Assembly (NCBI GenBank): GCA_964438205.1 | Contig: CAYTJQ010000071.1 | Coordinates: forward strand, 1 to 14,292 | Reading direction: 5' to 3' | DNA: 14,292 nt | DNA from: Pseudohaliea sp964438205 | Lineage (GTDB): Bacteria; Pseudomonadota; Gammaproteobacteria; Pseudomonadales; Halieaceae | Part shown: positions 1 to 8,531 of the stretch, piece after piece | How the letters are laid out: each line of letters opens with the position of its first letter | How positions within the stretch are numbered: position 1 is the stretch's first letter | Notes under the pieces: model-generated | Told to the model about the DNA's origin: nothing | Seen by the model: the letters and a program-made list of their open reading frames with translations, nothing else | Databases searched by the model: none | Translations under genes and position numbers: made by a program

Positions 1-33
1 AGTCAAACCTCCGATAAGGTAAACTCGCCGCCC

Positions 34-2145
34 ATGACGAAGACCCGCCGGCCGCTGCTCAAACTCGCCATCGTGCTCCTGCTCCTCGCCGCGGTGGGCG
101 TGGTGATGCTCGATGCGCGGATTACGGCGACTTTCTCCGACCGCATGTGGGCCCTGCCCGCCAAGGTGTATGCGCGGCCCCTGGAGCTGTTCGTGGGCGC
201 GCCGCTGGCGGCGGAGGATCTCGCCTGGGAGCTGGAGCTGCTGGGCTACAAGCCCGTCATGAGTGCCCGGGCCCCGGGGCAGTACTCGCGCAATGGTAAC
301 GTCTTCGACATCTACACCCGCGGCTTTGCCTTCCCCAGCGAGCTCGAGCCGGCGCGGGGTGTGCGGCTGGTGCTGAGCGGGGGGCGGGTGTCGGCGCTGG
401 TGAGCGGCAACGCCGACGTGCCGCTCATGCGGCTGGACCCGCTGCAGATCGGCGGCATCTACCCGTCGCACGGGGAGGACCGGATCCTGGTGCGGCTGGA
501 AGACGTGCCGGAGACGCTGGTCGCGGGGCTGCTGGCCGTGGAGGACCGGCGCTTCTACGAGCACTGGGGTTTCTCCATCACCGGCATCGCCCGGGCGGCG
601 TTCTCCAACCTGCGCAGCGGCCGGGTGGTGGCCGGCGGCAGCACCATCACGCAGCAGCTGGTGAAAAACTACTACCTGACCCCGGAGCGCACCATCGTGC
701 GCAAGCTTACCGAGATCGCCATGGCGGTGCTGCTGGAGCTGCACTACAGCAAGGACGCGATCCTCGAGAGCTACCTGAACGAGGTCTACCTGGGCCAGGA
801 GGGACCGCGCGCCATCCACGGCCTTGCGCTGGCTGCGCGGCACTACTTCCAGGCGCCGCTGGAACAGCTCGGCCTGCACCAGCAGGCGCTGCTGGTCGGC
901 ATGATCAAGGGGCCGAGCCTCTACAACCCGCTGCGCAACCCGGAGCGGGCGACCGAGCGGCGCAATCTCGTGCTCGACGAGATGGCCGAGGCCGGCATCA
1001 TCAACGACGGCCAGGCGGCGGTGGCCCGGGCCATGCCCCTGGGGGTGAACCGGGCGCCGCGGGTGCGCGACGCCTTCCCGGCCTACCTGGACCTCGTGCG
1101 CCGGCAGCTGCGCGAGGAGTACCGCGAGGAGGACCTCGCGACCCTGGGCCTCAGCATCTTCACCCCCTTTGACCCGATCCTGCAGCGCCAGCTGGAGCGC
1201 AGCACCGATGCGGTGCTCGGCGGCCTCGACGCCGAGCTGGAGACGGCGAGCATCGTCACCCGGGTGGACACGGGCGAGGTGGCGGCGCTCGTGGGCGGCC
1301 GGCAGGTGCGCTACGCCGGCTTCAACCGGGCGCTGGATGCGCGCCGGCCCGCCGGGTCCCTGCTCAAGCCGGCAGTGTACCTGGCGGCGCTGGAACAGCC
1401 GGAGCGCTACACGCTGGCCACGCGCATCGACGACAGCCCGCTGCGNNNNNNNNNNNNNNNNNNNNNNNNNNNNNNNNNNNNNNNNNNNNNNNNNNNNNNN
1501 NNNNNNNNNNNNNNNNNNNNNNNNNNNNNNNNNNNNNNNNNNNNNGCGCGGCTCTACCAGGCCATCGCCGCCGGCGGCTTCCGCATGCCGCTGCGCAGCA
1601 TCCGCGATATCGTCGACGCCCGCGGCGACCCGCTGAAGCGCTACCCGCTCGCCTACGACCGGCGCGTGGACCAGCGCGCTGTGCACCTGCTGCACTACGC
1701 CCTGCGCGCCGTGGTGCGCGAGGGCACCGGGCGCACGGTCTATCGCCGGCTGCCGCAGGAATTTGCGGTGGCGGGCAAGACGGGGACAACGGACGGTTTC
1801 CGCGATTCCTGGTTTGCCGGTTTCTCCGGCGACCTGCTGGCGGTGAGCTGGATCGGCCACGACGACAACCTGGCCACGGGGCTCACCGGAGCCACCGGCG
1901 CCGGACGCATCTGGTCCGACTTCATGGCCGCAGCCGCGCGCCGGCCGCTCGCCTACCGCATGCCCGGCGGCGTGTCGCTGCACTGGGTGGACGAGGCCAC
2001 GGGGCTTGCCAGCCGCGAGGGCTGCGAAGGCGCGCGGCTTTTACCCTTCATCGATGGCAGCCAGCCCGGGGGCAAAAGCCCCTGTGCTCGCCGCGGCAAC
2101 CCGGTGCGGGACTGGTTCCAGCGCCTTTTTGGAGATGAATCATGA
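34..2145 (+). CDS. mrcB: Penicillin-binding protein 1b (bifunctional class A PBP), interrupted by an N gap
   Basis: Inner-membrane enzyme that polymerises lipid II into glycan strands and crosslinks the peptides in the periplasm. Seen: a single N-terminal membrane helix (about residues 9-26) after a short RRP-containing cytoplasmic tail; a UB2H-like region (about 37-125, starting at DRMWALPAKVYARPLEL); a GT51 transglycosylase with EDRRFYEHWG (catalytic Glu170) and GGSTITQQLVKN (201-212); and a transpeptidase with the SxxK motif S442-LL-K445 and KTGTT at 582-586. The SxN motif is not visible because it falls in the run of N at 1446-1545. The reading frame is the same on both sides of the gap. 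The C-terminal end matches PBP1b closely enough that I see no frameshift. The start is the only ATG that keeps the membrane anchor; no good ribosome site lies in front of it (AAGG at 16-19 is too far). The stop overlaps the next gene by ATGA, so the two are probably translationally coupled. Confidence 0.95.
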   Translation: MTKTRRPLLKLAIVLLLLAAVGVVMLDARITATFSDRMWALPAKVYARPLELFVGAPLAAEDLAWELELLGYKPVMSARAPGQYSRNGNVFDIYTRGFAFPSELEPARGVRLVLSGGRVSALVSGNADVPLMRLDPLQIGGIYPSHGEDRILVRLEDVPETLVAGLLAVEDRRFYEHWGFSITGIARAAFSNLRSGRVVAGGSTITQQLVKNYYLTPERTIVRKLTEIAMAVLLELHYSKDAILESYLNEVYLGQEGPRAIHGLALAARHYFQAPLEQLGLHQQALLVGMIKGPSLYNPLRNPERATERRNLVLDEMAEAGIINDGQAAVARAMPLGVNRAPRVRDAFPAYLDLVRRQLREEYREEDLATLGLSIFTPFDPILQRQLERSTDAVLGGLDAELETASIVTRVDTGEVAALVGGRQVRYAGFNRALDARRPAGSLLKPAVYLAALEQPERYTLATRIDDSPLXXXXXXXXXXXXXXXXXXXXXXXXXXXXXXXXXXARLYQAIAAGGFRMPLRSIRDIVDARGDPLKRYPLAYDRRVDQRAVHLLHYALRAVVREGTGRTVYRRLPQEFAVAGKTGTTDGFRDSWFAGFSGDLLAVSWIGHDDNLATGLTGATGAGRIWSDFMAAAARRPLAYRMPGGVSLHWVDEATGLASREGCEGARLLPFIDGSQPGGKSPCARRGNPVRDWFQRLFGDES
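1446..1545. other. Assembly gap of exactly 100 N inside mrcB
   Basis: One hundred consecutive N lie between the codons for DDSPL and the downstream ARLYQAIAAGG. A round 100 is the usual placeholder for a scaffold gap of unknown size. From memory, E. coli PBP1b has about 83 residues between the equivalent points, against about 34 allowed here, so the true missing DNA is probably nearer 250 bases. The missing part would carry the SxN active-site motif. Confidence 0.95.
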
Positions 2146-2538
2146 GCCTGCGCCGTGTGCCGGTCCTCGCCCTTGCCACCTTGCTTGCCGCCTGTGCCGG
2201 CAGCCCGCCGCGGGAGGCTCCCGCGCCGGTGGTCACCCCGCCCGGGGAGAGCGGCCGGCCCACGCCGGCGCCCGAACCGCCCCCCCCACCCGCTGAGCCT
2301 GCGACCGATGCGGTGACCGGTCTCCTGGCGCAGGCGCGGAACGCCCGCGAGGGGGGCGAAACGGAGCGTGCCCTGGCGCTGCTGGAGCGTGCGCAGCGCC
2401 TGGACCCGGCCCGCGGTGCGCTCTACCTGGAGCTGGCGCGGACCCACGCCGCGGCCGGCAACGCGGCCCAGGCGAAGGCCTTCGCCGAGCGCGGGCTGCT
2501 CTACTGCCAGGGCAGCGAGTGCAGCGCGCTGGCGCGCT

Positions 2539-2549
<11 letters not shown>
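2142..2549 (+). CDS. Small outer-membrane TPR lipoprotein, LpoP-like candidate activator of PBP1b
   Basis: A 135-residue lipoprotein. Residues 1-17 form a signal peptide ending in the lipobox LAAC with Cys18 as the lipidation site. Ala at +2 predicts sorting to the outer membrane. Residues 20-55 are a Pro/Ala-rich linker with a run of six prolines, suited to crossing part of the periplasm. Residues about 58-127 are helical with TPR spacing (ERALALLERAQRLDP, then LYLELARTHAAAGNAAQAKAFAERGL). Two cysteines (122, 127) near the end could form a disulfide. It starts on the ATGA overlap with mrcB, with GGAG at 2131-2134 as ribosome site. Known: Pseudomonas LpoP is a TPR lipoprotein encoded beside the PBP1b gene and activates it. 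Position, topology and the UB2H domain of the partner support the same role here, but that is inference. It could be a generic TPR lipoprotein. Its end overlaps the convergent modF by 11 bases. Confidence 0.8.
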
Positions 2550-4005
<1,456 letters not shown>

Positions 4006-4176
4006 GGTGAGCTCCGGCGCTGGGGGGGGCCGGCGGGGCCGGTCGGTGGGAGGCGCCAATGCTACCTTGGCAGGGCCTGCGATTGTAGGCGGGTGCGCCG
4101 AGCCGCGTGGCCGGTTTCCTTGCCTCGGCAGGATACGGCTGGCTTAATCGGGCGCAACTCCCAACGGCCCGGGCCC
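4006..4176. promoter_or_regulatory. Divergent intergenic region between modF and the NUDIX gene; weak promoter candidates
   Basis: This stretch separates two divergent genes and should hold both promoters. The clearest element is a -10-like TACAAT on the minus strand (4087-4082) facing modF, but without a good -35. Nothing convincing was seen on the plus strand for the NUDIX gene, and no ribosome site is visible before its GTG. If modF starts at 4059 instead, the region shrinks to 117 bases. Confidence 0.25.
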
Positions 4177-4794
4177 GTGTCTGTCGCACTCCTGAACCTC
4201 GTCGAGACCCGCCTCGCCGACCACCGCCCGAAGCGCCACCGCCTGCGCCCCTTCATGAAGCGCTGCGCGGTCGCGCTCGTGCTGCAGGTGCGCGAGGGGG
4301 AGCTGTGCGTGCTCATGATCCGTCGGGCGGAGCGCCCGGGGGACCCGTGGTCCGGGCAGATGGCCTTTCCCGGCGGGCGCATGGAGCGCATCGACGCCAA
4401 CGGTTTCGCCACGGCGGTGCGCGAGACGGAGGAGGAGGTCGGCCTGGTCCTCCATACCGACGAGTGCGTCGGCCGGCTGTCGGAGGTGAACGCGCGCTCG
4501 CGGGTCCGCGGTCTGGGCATGGCGGTCAGCCCCTTCGTCTTCCGCCTGCGGCGGGAGGTCGCCTTCGCCCCCAACCACGAGGTCGCCGAGGTGGTCTGGG
4601 TGCCGCTGGAGTTCCTCCTCGACACCGATAACCGGGAGACCATGGTCTGGGAGCGCAAGCCCGTCTCCCTGACCCTGCCCTGTTACTTCTACCAGGGGCG
4701 GCGCATCTGGGGCCTGTCCCTGCGCATGCTCGACGAGCTGATGGACTTGGTGACTGGCCCGGGGGGCAAGCGGCGGCCCTGGCGCCGCGACTGA
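4177..4794 (+). CDS. NUDIX hydrolase, NudL/CoA-pyrophosphatase-like
   Basis: A 205-residue cytoplasmic NUDIX protein. The NUDIX box spans residues 66-90: FPGG leads in, and the metal-binding core REtEEEvGL is at 82-90. It aligns without gaps to the box of E. coli NudL (YeaB). NudL-type enzymes split CoA and related nucleotides, giving 4'-phosphopantetheine. However, the stretch before the box (RRAERPGDPWSGQMAFPGG) is not the standard NudL signature, so the substrate is uncertain. It may be another nucleoside-diphosphate derivative. The ORF is open far upstream without an ATG. The GTG at 4177 gives an N-terminal helix typical of the family, while the ATG at 4255 would remove 26 residues. No clear ribosome site precedes either. 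The stop is one base from the end of the convergent gene that follows. Confidence 0.8.
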   Translation: MSVALLNLVETRLADHRPKRHRLRPFMKRCAVALVLQVREGELCVLMIRRAERPGDPWSGQMAFPGGRMERIDANGFATAVRETEEEVGLVLHTDECVGRLSEVNARSRVRGLGMAVSPFVFRLRREVAFAPNHEVAEVVWVPLEFLLDTDNRETMVWERKPVSLTLPCYFYQGRRIWGLSLRMLDELMDLVTGPGGKRRPWRRD

Positions 4795-4795
4795 G

Positions 4796-5416
4796 CTACT
4801 CGGGCTTTGCGGCGTCGCCGTGGAGGAGGAACTGGCGGGTATTCAGCATGAGCTCGCGCAGCGCCGGGTCCTCCCGGCTCGCTTCCTTCAGCCGTGCCTG
4901 GTCGATGCGGCCGACCACGTAGGCCTCGAGTACGTCCAGCAGCACCGGGGTCATCTCCGGCTCCCGCGCCCAGCGCGGCGCATCCACGAGGTTGCCGGTG
5001 ACCGCGTCGCCGGTCCAGCGCAGCCAATAGCCGCCGCAGCTGGAGAGGACGTAGTCACCCTCGCGGCCGTAGCTCTGGTTCGGCGTGGCCGGGTTAAAGC
5101 CGCCCTCGGGGACGGCGTCGATGCGCGACAGCGCCAGCACCCAGCGGCTGCCTTCGGGGAAGTCCTCCGCCGGCGGGCGGCAGTAGTCTCCGGTCTGCAG
5201 CCACACGCGCACCCGCTCGCGCCAGCCTTCCCCGCGCAGCGTGCGGCCGATGGCCACGTCGATGGAGTTGCCCTTGCGCTGCTCGACGGTGCCGGCGACG
5301 ACCAGGTCCGCCCCCGCCTGCACGTCGGCGAAGCTGCCCTCCCAGAGGCAGCCGCACTCGGCGTGCCCGGGGAGGGGAAAGAGGGCTGCGGCGAGGAGCA
5401 GGGCGGCAGTGCGCAC
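4796..5416 (-). CDS. Secreted CxC protein, candidate TIMP/NTR-type OB-fold domain
   Basis: A 206-residue periplasmic protein of unknown function. It has a clear signal peptide (1-19, cleavage after GHA). The mature protein starts E-C-G-C, with only four cysteines in total: C21, C23, C79 and C127. A CxC directly after the signal peptide, then ADLVVAGTV (36-44), a strand ending near C79, RWVLALS (91-97) and C127 reproduces the layout of the TIMP/NTR fold, where the two N-terminal cysteines pair with two later ones. In TIMPs the free N-terminal Cys ligates the metal of metalloproteases. Here one residue (Glu20) precedes the first Cys if cleavage is as predicted. The C-terminal 60 residues are helical and charged. 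GTG start. It lies 11 bases after the hemB stop on the same strand, so it is probably the last gene of the hemL-hemB operon. A link to heme is not shown by the sequence. The fold call is my inference from pattern only. Confidence 0.72.
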   Translation of the reverse strand: MRTAALLLAAALFPLPGHAECGCLWEGSFADVQAGADLVVAGTVEQRKGNSIDVAIGRTLRGEGWRERVRVWLQTGDYCRPPAEDFPEGSRWVLALSRIDAVPEGGFNPATPNQSYGREGDYVLSSCGGYWLRWTGDAVTGNLVDAPRWAREPEMTPVLLDVLEAYVVGRIDQARLKEASREDPALRELMLNTRQFLLHGDAAKPE

Positions 5417-5427
5417 CGGGTACCCCG

Positions 5428-6435
5428 TTACTGCAACGCTCGCGCCGCGTCGAGGGCGAAGTAGGTGAGGATGCCGTCGCAGCCGGCGCGCTTGAAGGCC
5501 AGCAGCGACTCCAGCATTACCACCTCTTCCTGCAGCCAGCCGTTGGCGAAGGCCGCCTTGTGCATGGCGTACTCGCCGCTCACCTGGTAGGCGAAGGTCG
5601 GCGCCTTGAGCTCGTCTTTCACCCGGCGGACGATGTCGAGGTAGGGCATGCCCGGTTTGACCATGATCATGTCAGCGCCCTCGGCCAGGTCCAGGGCGCA
5701 CTCGTGCAGGGCCTCGTCGCTGTTCGCCGGGTCCATCTGGTAGCTGAACTTGTTGCCGCCCTTGATGTTGCCGGCGGAACCCACCGCGTCGCGGAAGGGG
5801 CCGTAGTAGCTCGAGGCGTACTTGGCGGCGTAGGACATGATCAGCGTGTTCACGTGGCCTTCGCTCTCGAGCAGCTCGCGGATGGCGCCGATGCGCCCGT
5901 CCATCATGTCCGAAGGCGCGACCACGTCGGCGCCGGCCTCGGCGTGGGACAGGGCCTGCTTCACCAGCACGTCCTTCGTGATGTCGTTCAGCACGTAGCC
6001 GTTGTCGTCGATGATGCCGTCCTGGCCGTGGGTGGTGAACGGGTCGAGGGCGACATCGGTCATCACGCCGAGCTCCGGCACGGCGTCCTTCAGGGCGCGC
6101 ACGGCGCGCTGGGCGAGGCCGTCAGCGCTGTACGCCTCCTCGGCCTGCAGGCTCTTGCGCTCGGCCGGCACCACCGGGAACAGGGCGATGGCGGGAATCC
6201 CCAGGCCGTGGGCTTCCTTCGCGAGTTCGACCAGCAGGTCGACGGAGAGGCGCTCCACGCCGGGCATGGAGGGCACGGCTTCGCGCTCGCCGCTGTCCTC
6301 GAGGACGAACACCGGCAGGATGAAGTCCGCCGGGGTCAGGCCGTTCTCCCGGACCAGGGCGCGGGCGAAAGTGCTGGCCCGGAGCCGGCGCAGGCGGGTG
6401 GTGGGGTAGGGCCCCCGGCTGCTGGCGAAGCTCAT
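5428..6435 (-). CDS. hemB: Porphobilinogen synthase (5-aminolevulinate dehydratase), Mg-type without zinc cysteines
   Basis: Cytoplasmic enzyme that condenses two 5-aminolevulinate molecules into porphobilinogen, the second common step of tetrapyrrole synthesis. The 335 residues match full-length HemB. The two Schiff-base lysines are Lys205 (SYAAKYASSYYGPFRDA) and Lys260 (MVKPGMPYLD), the same numbers as in the Pseudomonas aeruginosa enzyme as I recall it. The metal loop reads TDVALDPFTTHGQDG (126-140): the zinc-binding cysteines of the CxCxC type are replaced by Asp and Ala, which marks the magnesium-dependent class. Glu245, the position of the allosteric magnesium ligand in that class, is kept. 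The ATG overlaps the hemL stop by ATGA (6432-6435), with GGGAG upstream inside hemL. HemL and HemB are therefore made from one message, in pathway order. Confidence 0.97.
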   Translation of the reverse strand: MSFASSRGPYPTTRLRRLRASTFARALVRENGLTPADFILPVFVLEDSGEREAVPSMPGVERLSVDLLVELAKEAHGLGIPAIALFPVVPAERKSLQAEEAYSADGLAQRAVRALKDAVPELGVMTDVALDPFTTHGQDGIIDDNGYVLNDITKDVLVKQALSHAEAGADVVAPSDMMDGRIGAIRELLESEGHVNTLIMSYAAKYASSYYGPFRDAVGSAGNIKGGNKFSYQMDPANSDEALHECALDLAEGADMIMVKPGMPYLDIVRRVKDELKAPTFAYQVSGEYAMHKAAFANGWLQEEVVMLESLLAFKRAGCDGILTYFALDAARALQ

Positions 6436-7733
6436 GCGCCGGAACTCCCGGCGGTGAGCATGTGGAAGACGATGTTGGCCGCCTCGATGGTCTTGTCGAT
6501 GTCGGCGTCCGTGTGCGCGGCCGACATGAAGCCCGCCTCGTAGGAGGCCGGCGCCAGGTACACGCCGTGCTCGAGCATGCGATGGAAGAAACGGCCGAAG
6601 GTTTTTGTGTCGCAGGCCATCACGTCGGCGTAGTTCTCCACGGTCGGCGCGTTGGTGAAAAAGCCGCCGAACATGGTGCCCGCGTGGTTGGTGGTGAAGG
6701 GCACGCCGGCGCTGTTCGCGGCGGCCTCGAGGCCGTGGCAGAGACGTTCGGTGCGCTCGAAGATCGGCTCGTAGAAGCCGGGCCGGGTGATGATGTCCAT
6801 GGTGGCCAGCCCCGCCGCCATGGCGATGGGGTTACCGGACAGGGTGCCGGCCTGGTACACGGGGCCGAGGGGCGCGATGTGCTCCATGATCTCGCGCTTG
6901 CCGCCGAAGGCGCCCACGGGCATGCCGCCGCCGAGGATCTTGCCGAGGGTGGTGAGGTCCGCCTCGATGCCGTAGTGGCCCTGGGCGCCGTGGGGGCCGA
7001 AGCGGAAGCCGGTCATGACCTCGTCGAGGATGAACACGGCGCCGCTCTCGTTGCAGACCTCGCGCATGGCGGTGAGGAACTCGGGCTTGGGCAGCACGCA
7101 GTTCATGTTGCCCGTGACCGGCTCGACGATCAGGCAGGCGATCTGGTCGCCGTGCTCCGCAAAGCACTGGCGCAGCCCCTCGGTGTCGTTGTAGGTGAGT
7201 GTGATGGTGTGCTCGGCGAGGCAGGCCGGCACGCCCGGGGAACTGGGCACGCCCAGGGTGAGGGCGCCGGAGCCGGCCTTGATCAGCAGTGAGTCGGAGT
7301 GGCCGTGGTAGCAGCCCTCGAACTTCACGATCTTGTCCCGGTGCGTGTAGCCGCGGGCGAGGCGGATGGCGCTCATGGTGGCCTCGGTGCCCGAGTTGAC
7401 CATGCGCACCAGGTCCATGTTCGGCATGATCTCGCAGATGCGGTCCGCCAGCTGCGTCTCGAGTTCGGTCGGTGCGCCGAAGGACAGCCCCTTCTCGGCC
7501 TGGCGGACCACCGCCTCGCGCACCTCCGGGTGGTTGTGGCCCATGATCATCGGGCCCCAGGACAGCACGTAGTCGATGTAGCGGTTGCCGTCGGTGTCGA
7601 AGAGGTAGGCGCCGTCGGCGCGGTCGATGAACACCGGCGTGCCGCCGACGGCCTTGAAGGCCCGCACCGGTGAATTCACGCCGCCGGGGATGTGGGCGTT
7701 GGCGCGCTCGAATAGGGCTTGCGATGTGACCAT
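6432..7733 (-). CDS. hemL: Glutamate-1-semialdehyde 2,1-aminomutase
   Basis: PLP enzyme that turns glutamate-1-semialdehyde into 5-aminolevulinate, the last step of the C5 route. Its presence shows that this organism makes ALA from glutamyl-tRNA. It has 433 residues, a standard length. The PLP lysine is Lys265 in TTLGKILGGGMPVGAFGG, the same number as in E. coli. The cofactor-binding Asp237 lies in DEVMTGFR. The conserved VNSGTEA (112-118), GHNHPEV (65-71) and YQAGTLSGNP (293-302) are all present. ATG start with GAGG about 7 bases upstream. It is the first gene of a tight block with hemB. A 122-base gap separates it from hemJ upstream, enough for its own promoter. Confidence 0.97.
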   Translation of the reverse strand: MVTSQALFERANAHIPGGVNSPVRAFKAVGGTPVFIDRADGAYLFDTDGNRYIDYVLSWGPMIMGHNHPEVREAVVRQAEKGLSFGAPTELETQLADRICEIMPNMDLVRMVNSGTEATMSAIRLARGYTHRDKIVKFEGCYHGHSDSLLIKAGSGALTLGVPSSPGVPACLAEHTITLTYNDTEGLRQCFAEHGDQIACLIVEPVTGNMNCVLPKPEFLTAMREVCNESGAVFILDEVMTGFRFGPHGAQGHYGIEADLTTLGKILGGGMPVGAFGGKREIMEHIAPLGPVYQAGTLSGNPIAMAAGLATMDIITRPGFYEPIFERTERLCHGLEAAANSAGVPFTTNHAGTMFGGFFTNAPTVENYADVMACDTKTFGRFFHRMLEHGVYLAPASYEAGFMSAAHTDADIDKTIEAANIVFHMLTAGSSGA

Positions 7734-7786
7734 GCTGTCCTCACTGCGGGGTATGACGGGCTCCCGGGAGAACGGGAAGCCACCGG

Positions 7787-7813
7787 ATTATGGGCCTTCG
7801 CCCTCCCCGGCAA
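7787..7813 (-). promoter_or_regulatory. Candidate promoter for hemL-hemB
   Basis: In the 122-base gap between hemJ and hemL, the minus strand has a -10-like CATAAT (7792-7787). Possible -35 elements are TTGCCG (7813-7808, spacer 15) or TTGTTG (7816-7811, spacer 18). Neither spacing is ideal. No T-tract terminator for hemJ is visible, so read-through is also possible. Confidence 0.3.
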
Positions 7814-7855
7814 CAACCCCGCGGCGGGTCTACGGGTCCCGTCAAGGGGGCTGAA

Positions 7856-8275
7856 TCAAAAGGGCTTGAGCACCACCAGGAAGACGATGGCGAAGAGGAA
7901 CAGCACCGGCACCTCGTTGAAGAACCGGTAGAACACGTGGCCGTGGCTGTCGGAGTCGGCGTTGATGGCCTTCACGTAGCGGCCGCACTGGAAGTGGTAG
8001 ACGATGAGAAAGGCCACGCCGGCGAGCTTGAGCCAGAGCCAGGTGGCGCTCAGGTAGTAGTCCGGCGCCAGGGCGATCATCCACACGCCGAAGACCACGG
8101 TCAGCACCATGAAGGGCGTGACGAAGCGGTACAGGCGGCGGGACATCACCGCCAGCTGCGCCCGGGTCGCGCTGTCCTCGCTGGCGGCGAAGTAGACGAA
8201 GATGCGGGGCAGGTAGAACAGGCCGGCGAACCAGCAGACGACGAAGATGATGTGCAGGGCACGCAACCACAGCAT
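7856..8275 (-). CDS. hemJ: Protoporphyrinogen IX oxidase, HemJ family membrane protein
   Basis: Integral inner-membrane protein that oxidises protoporphyrinogen IX to protoporphyrin IX, the penultimate step of heme synthesis, in bacteria without HemG or HemY. It has 139 residues and four predicted membrane helices at about 4-28, 52-70, 79-97 and 119-137. Family features seen: His8 in the first helix (LRALHIIF, probable heme ligand), FYLPRIFVY (20-28), Lys83 in WLKLAGV, YHFQCGRY (93-100) and FFNEVPVL (118-125). An ATG at 8275 with AAGGA about 8 bases upstream fixes the start. The frame stays open to 8401, but that extension is rich in Ser, Cys and Trp and does not look coded. Its start lies 10 bases after the stop of a candidate small ORF. 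hemL and hemB follow on the same strand, making a heme cluster. Confidence 0.9.
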   Translation of the reverse strand: MLWLRALHIIFVVCWFAGLFYLPRIFVYFAASEDSATRAQLAVMSRRLYRFVTPFMVLTVVFGVWMIALAPDYYLSATWLWLKLAGVAFLIVYHFQCGRYVKAINADSDSHGHVFYRFFNEVPVLFLFAIVFLVVLKPF

Positions 8276-8285
8276 GGCGGATTCC

Positions 8286-8462
8286 TTAACTTTCGCTATA
8301 GATGAATGACAGGGAATAGCGCTCGATGCGCTCCCGGGTAACGATACCGCGCAGGCTGCGCTTGCCCGAGACCAGCCCGCCCACGACGCCCAGCAGCGCA
8401 TAGGCGAGGGTCGACTCGTAGCGGGTGAGAGAACGGCGGAAGCTGCCCAGGGTATTGCGCAC
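8286..8462 (-). CDS. Candidate small membrane-associated protein upstream of hemJ (58 residues)
   Basis: I do not recognise this protein. The frame runs from a GTG (8462-8460) to a TAA (8288-8286) whose bases are part of the hemJ ribosome site (GTTAAGGAATCC), so the two could be translationally coupled. It begins VRNTLGSFRRSLTRYES, then has a short hydrophobic segment LAYALLGVVGGLVSG (19-33), then a basic tail ending SLSFIYSES. Of its 58 codons, 47 end in G or C, as in the neighbouring genes, and its composition is more protein-like than the other two minus frames. A stop codon (TGA) lies ten codons before the GTG. Against it: no ribosome site before the GTG, a short length, and no known family. 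It could be a gene remnant. It fills most of the otherwise empty 303-base gap between hemJ and argC. Confidence 0.45.
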   Translation of the reverse strand: MRNTLGSFRRSLTRYESTLAYALLGVVGGLVSGKRSLRGIVTRERIERYSLSFIYSES

Positions 8463-8491
8463 GGCGCTGACCGATGCCAGTGAAAAATGCG

Positions 8492-8500
8492 ATCATAGCA
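8492..8500 (-). promoter_or_regulatory. Extended -10 promoter candidate for the small ORF and hemJ
   Basis: Read on the minus strand, the sequence is TGC followed by TATGAT, an extended -10 element that needs only a weak -35. No good -35 is present. Transcription would start near 8485, about 23 bases before the small ORF and well before hemJ. The opposite strand has a weaker CTGACC / GATCAT pair that could serve argC. Confidence 0.35.
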
Positions 8501-8504
8501 GTTT

Positions 8505-8527
8505 GCCCGCCGCGCGCGGCGGCGGGC
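8505..8527. repeat. Perfect GC-only inverted repeat, 9-bp stem
   Basis: GCCCGCCGC at 8505-8513 pairs with GCGGCGGGC at 8519-8527 around a GCGCG loop. It lies in the divergent region and would be in the 5' leader of argC if transcription starts upstream. No T-run follows on either strand, so it is not a standard terminator. Confidence 0.5.
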
Positions 8528-8531
8528 CCGC

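Noticed and set aside
5560..7673. Long plus-strand frames opposite hemB and hemL
   Set aside because: His/Val/Gly-rich translations without motifs, fully antisense to clear enzymes.
7814..7845. Possible terminator after hemJ (CCCG-CCG-CGGG followed by GTTGTT on the minus strand)
   Set aside because: The stem is only four to five pairs and there is no real T-tract.
8276..8401. N-terminal extension of hemJ to 8401
   Set aside because: The added residues are Ser/Cys/Trp-rich and unlike the family. An ATG at 8275 with a good ribosome site gives the normal HemJ length.
8481..8496. Possible ArgR box (TGAAAAAT) upstream of argC
   Set aside because: Only one half-site resembles the ARG box and there is no symmetric partner.
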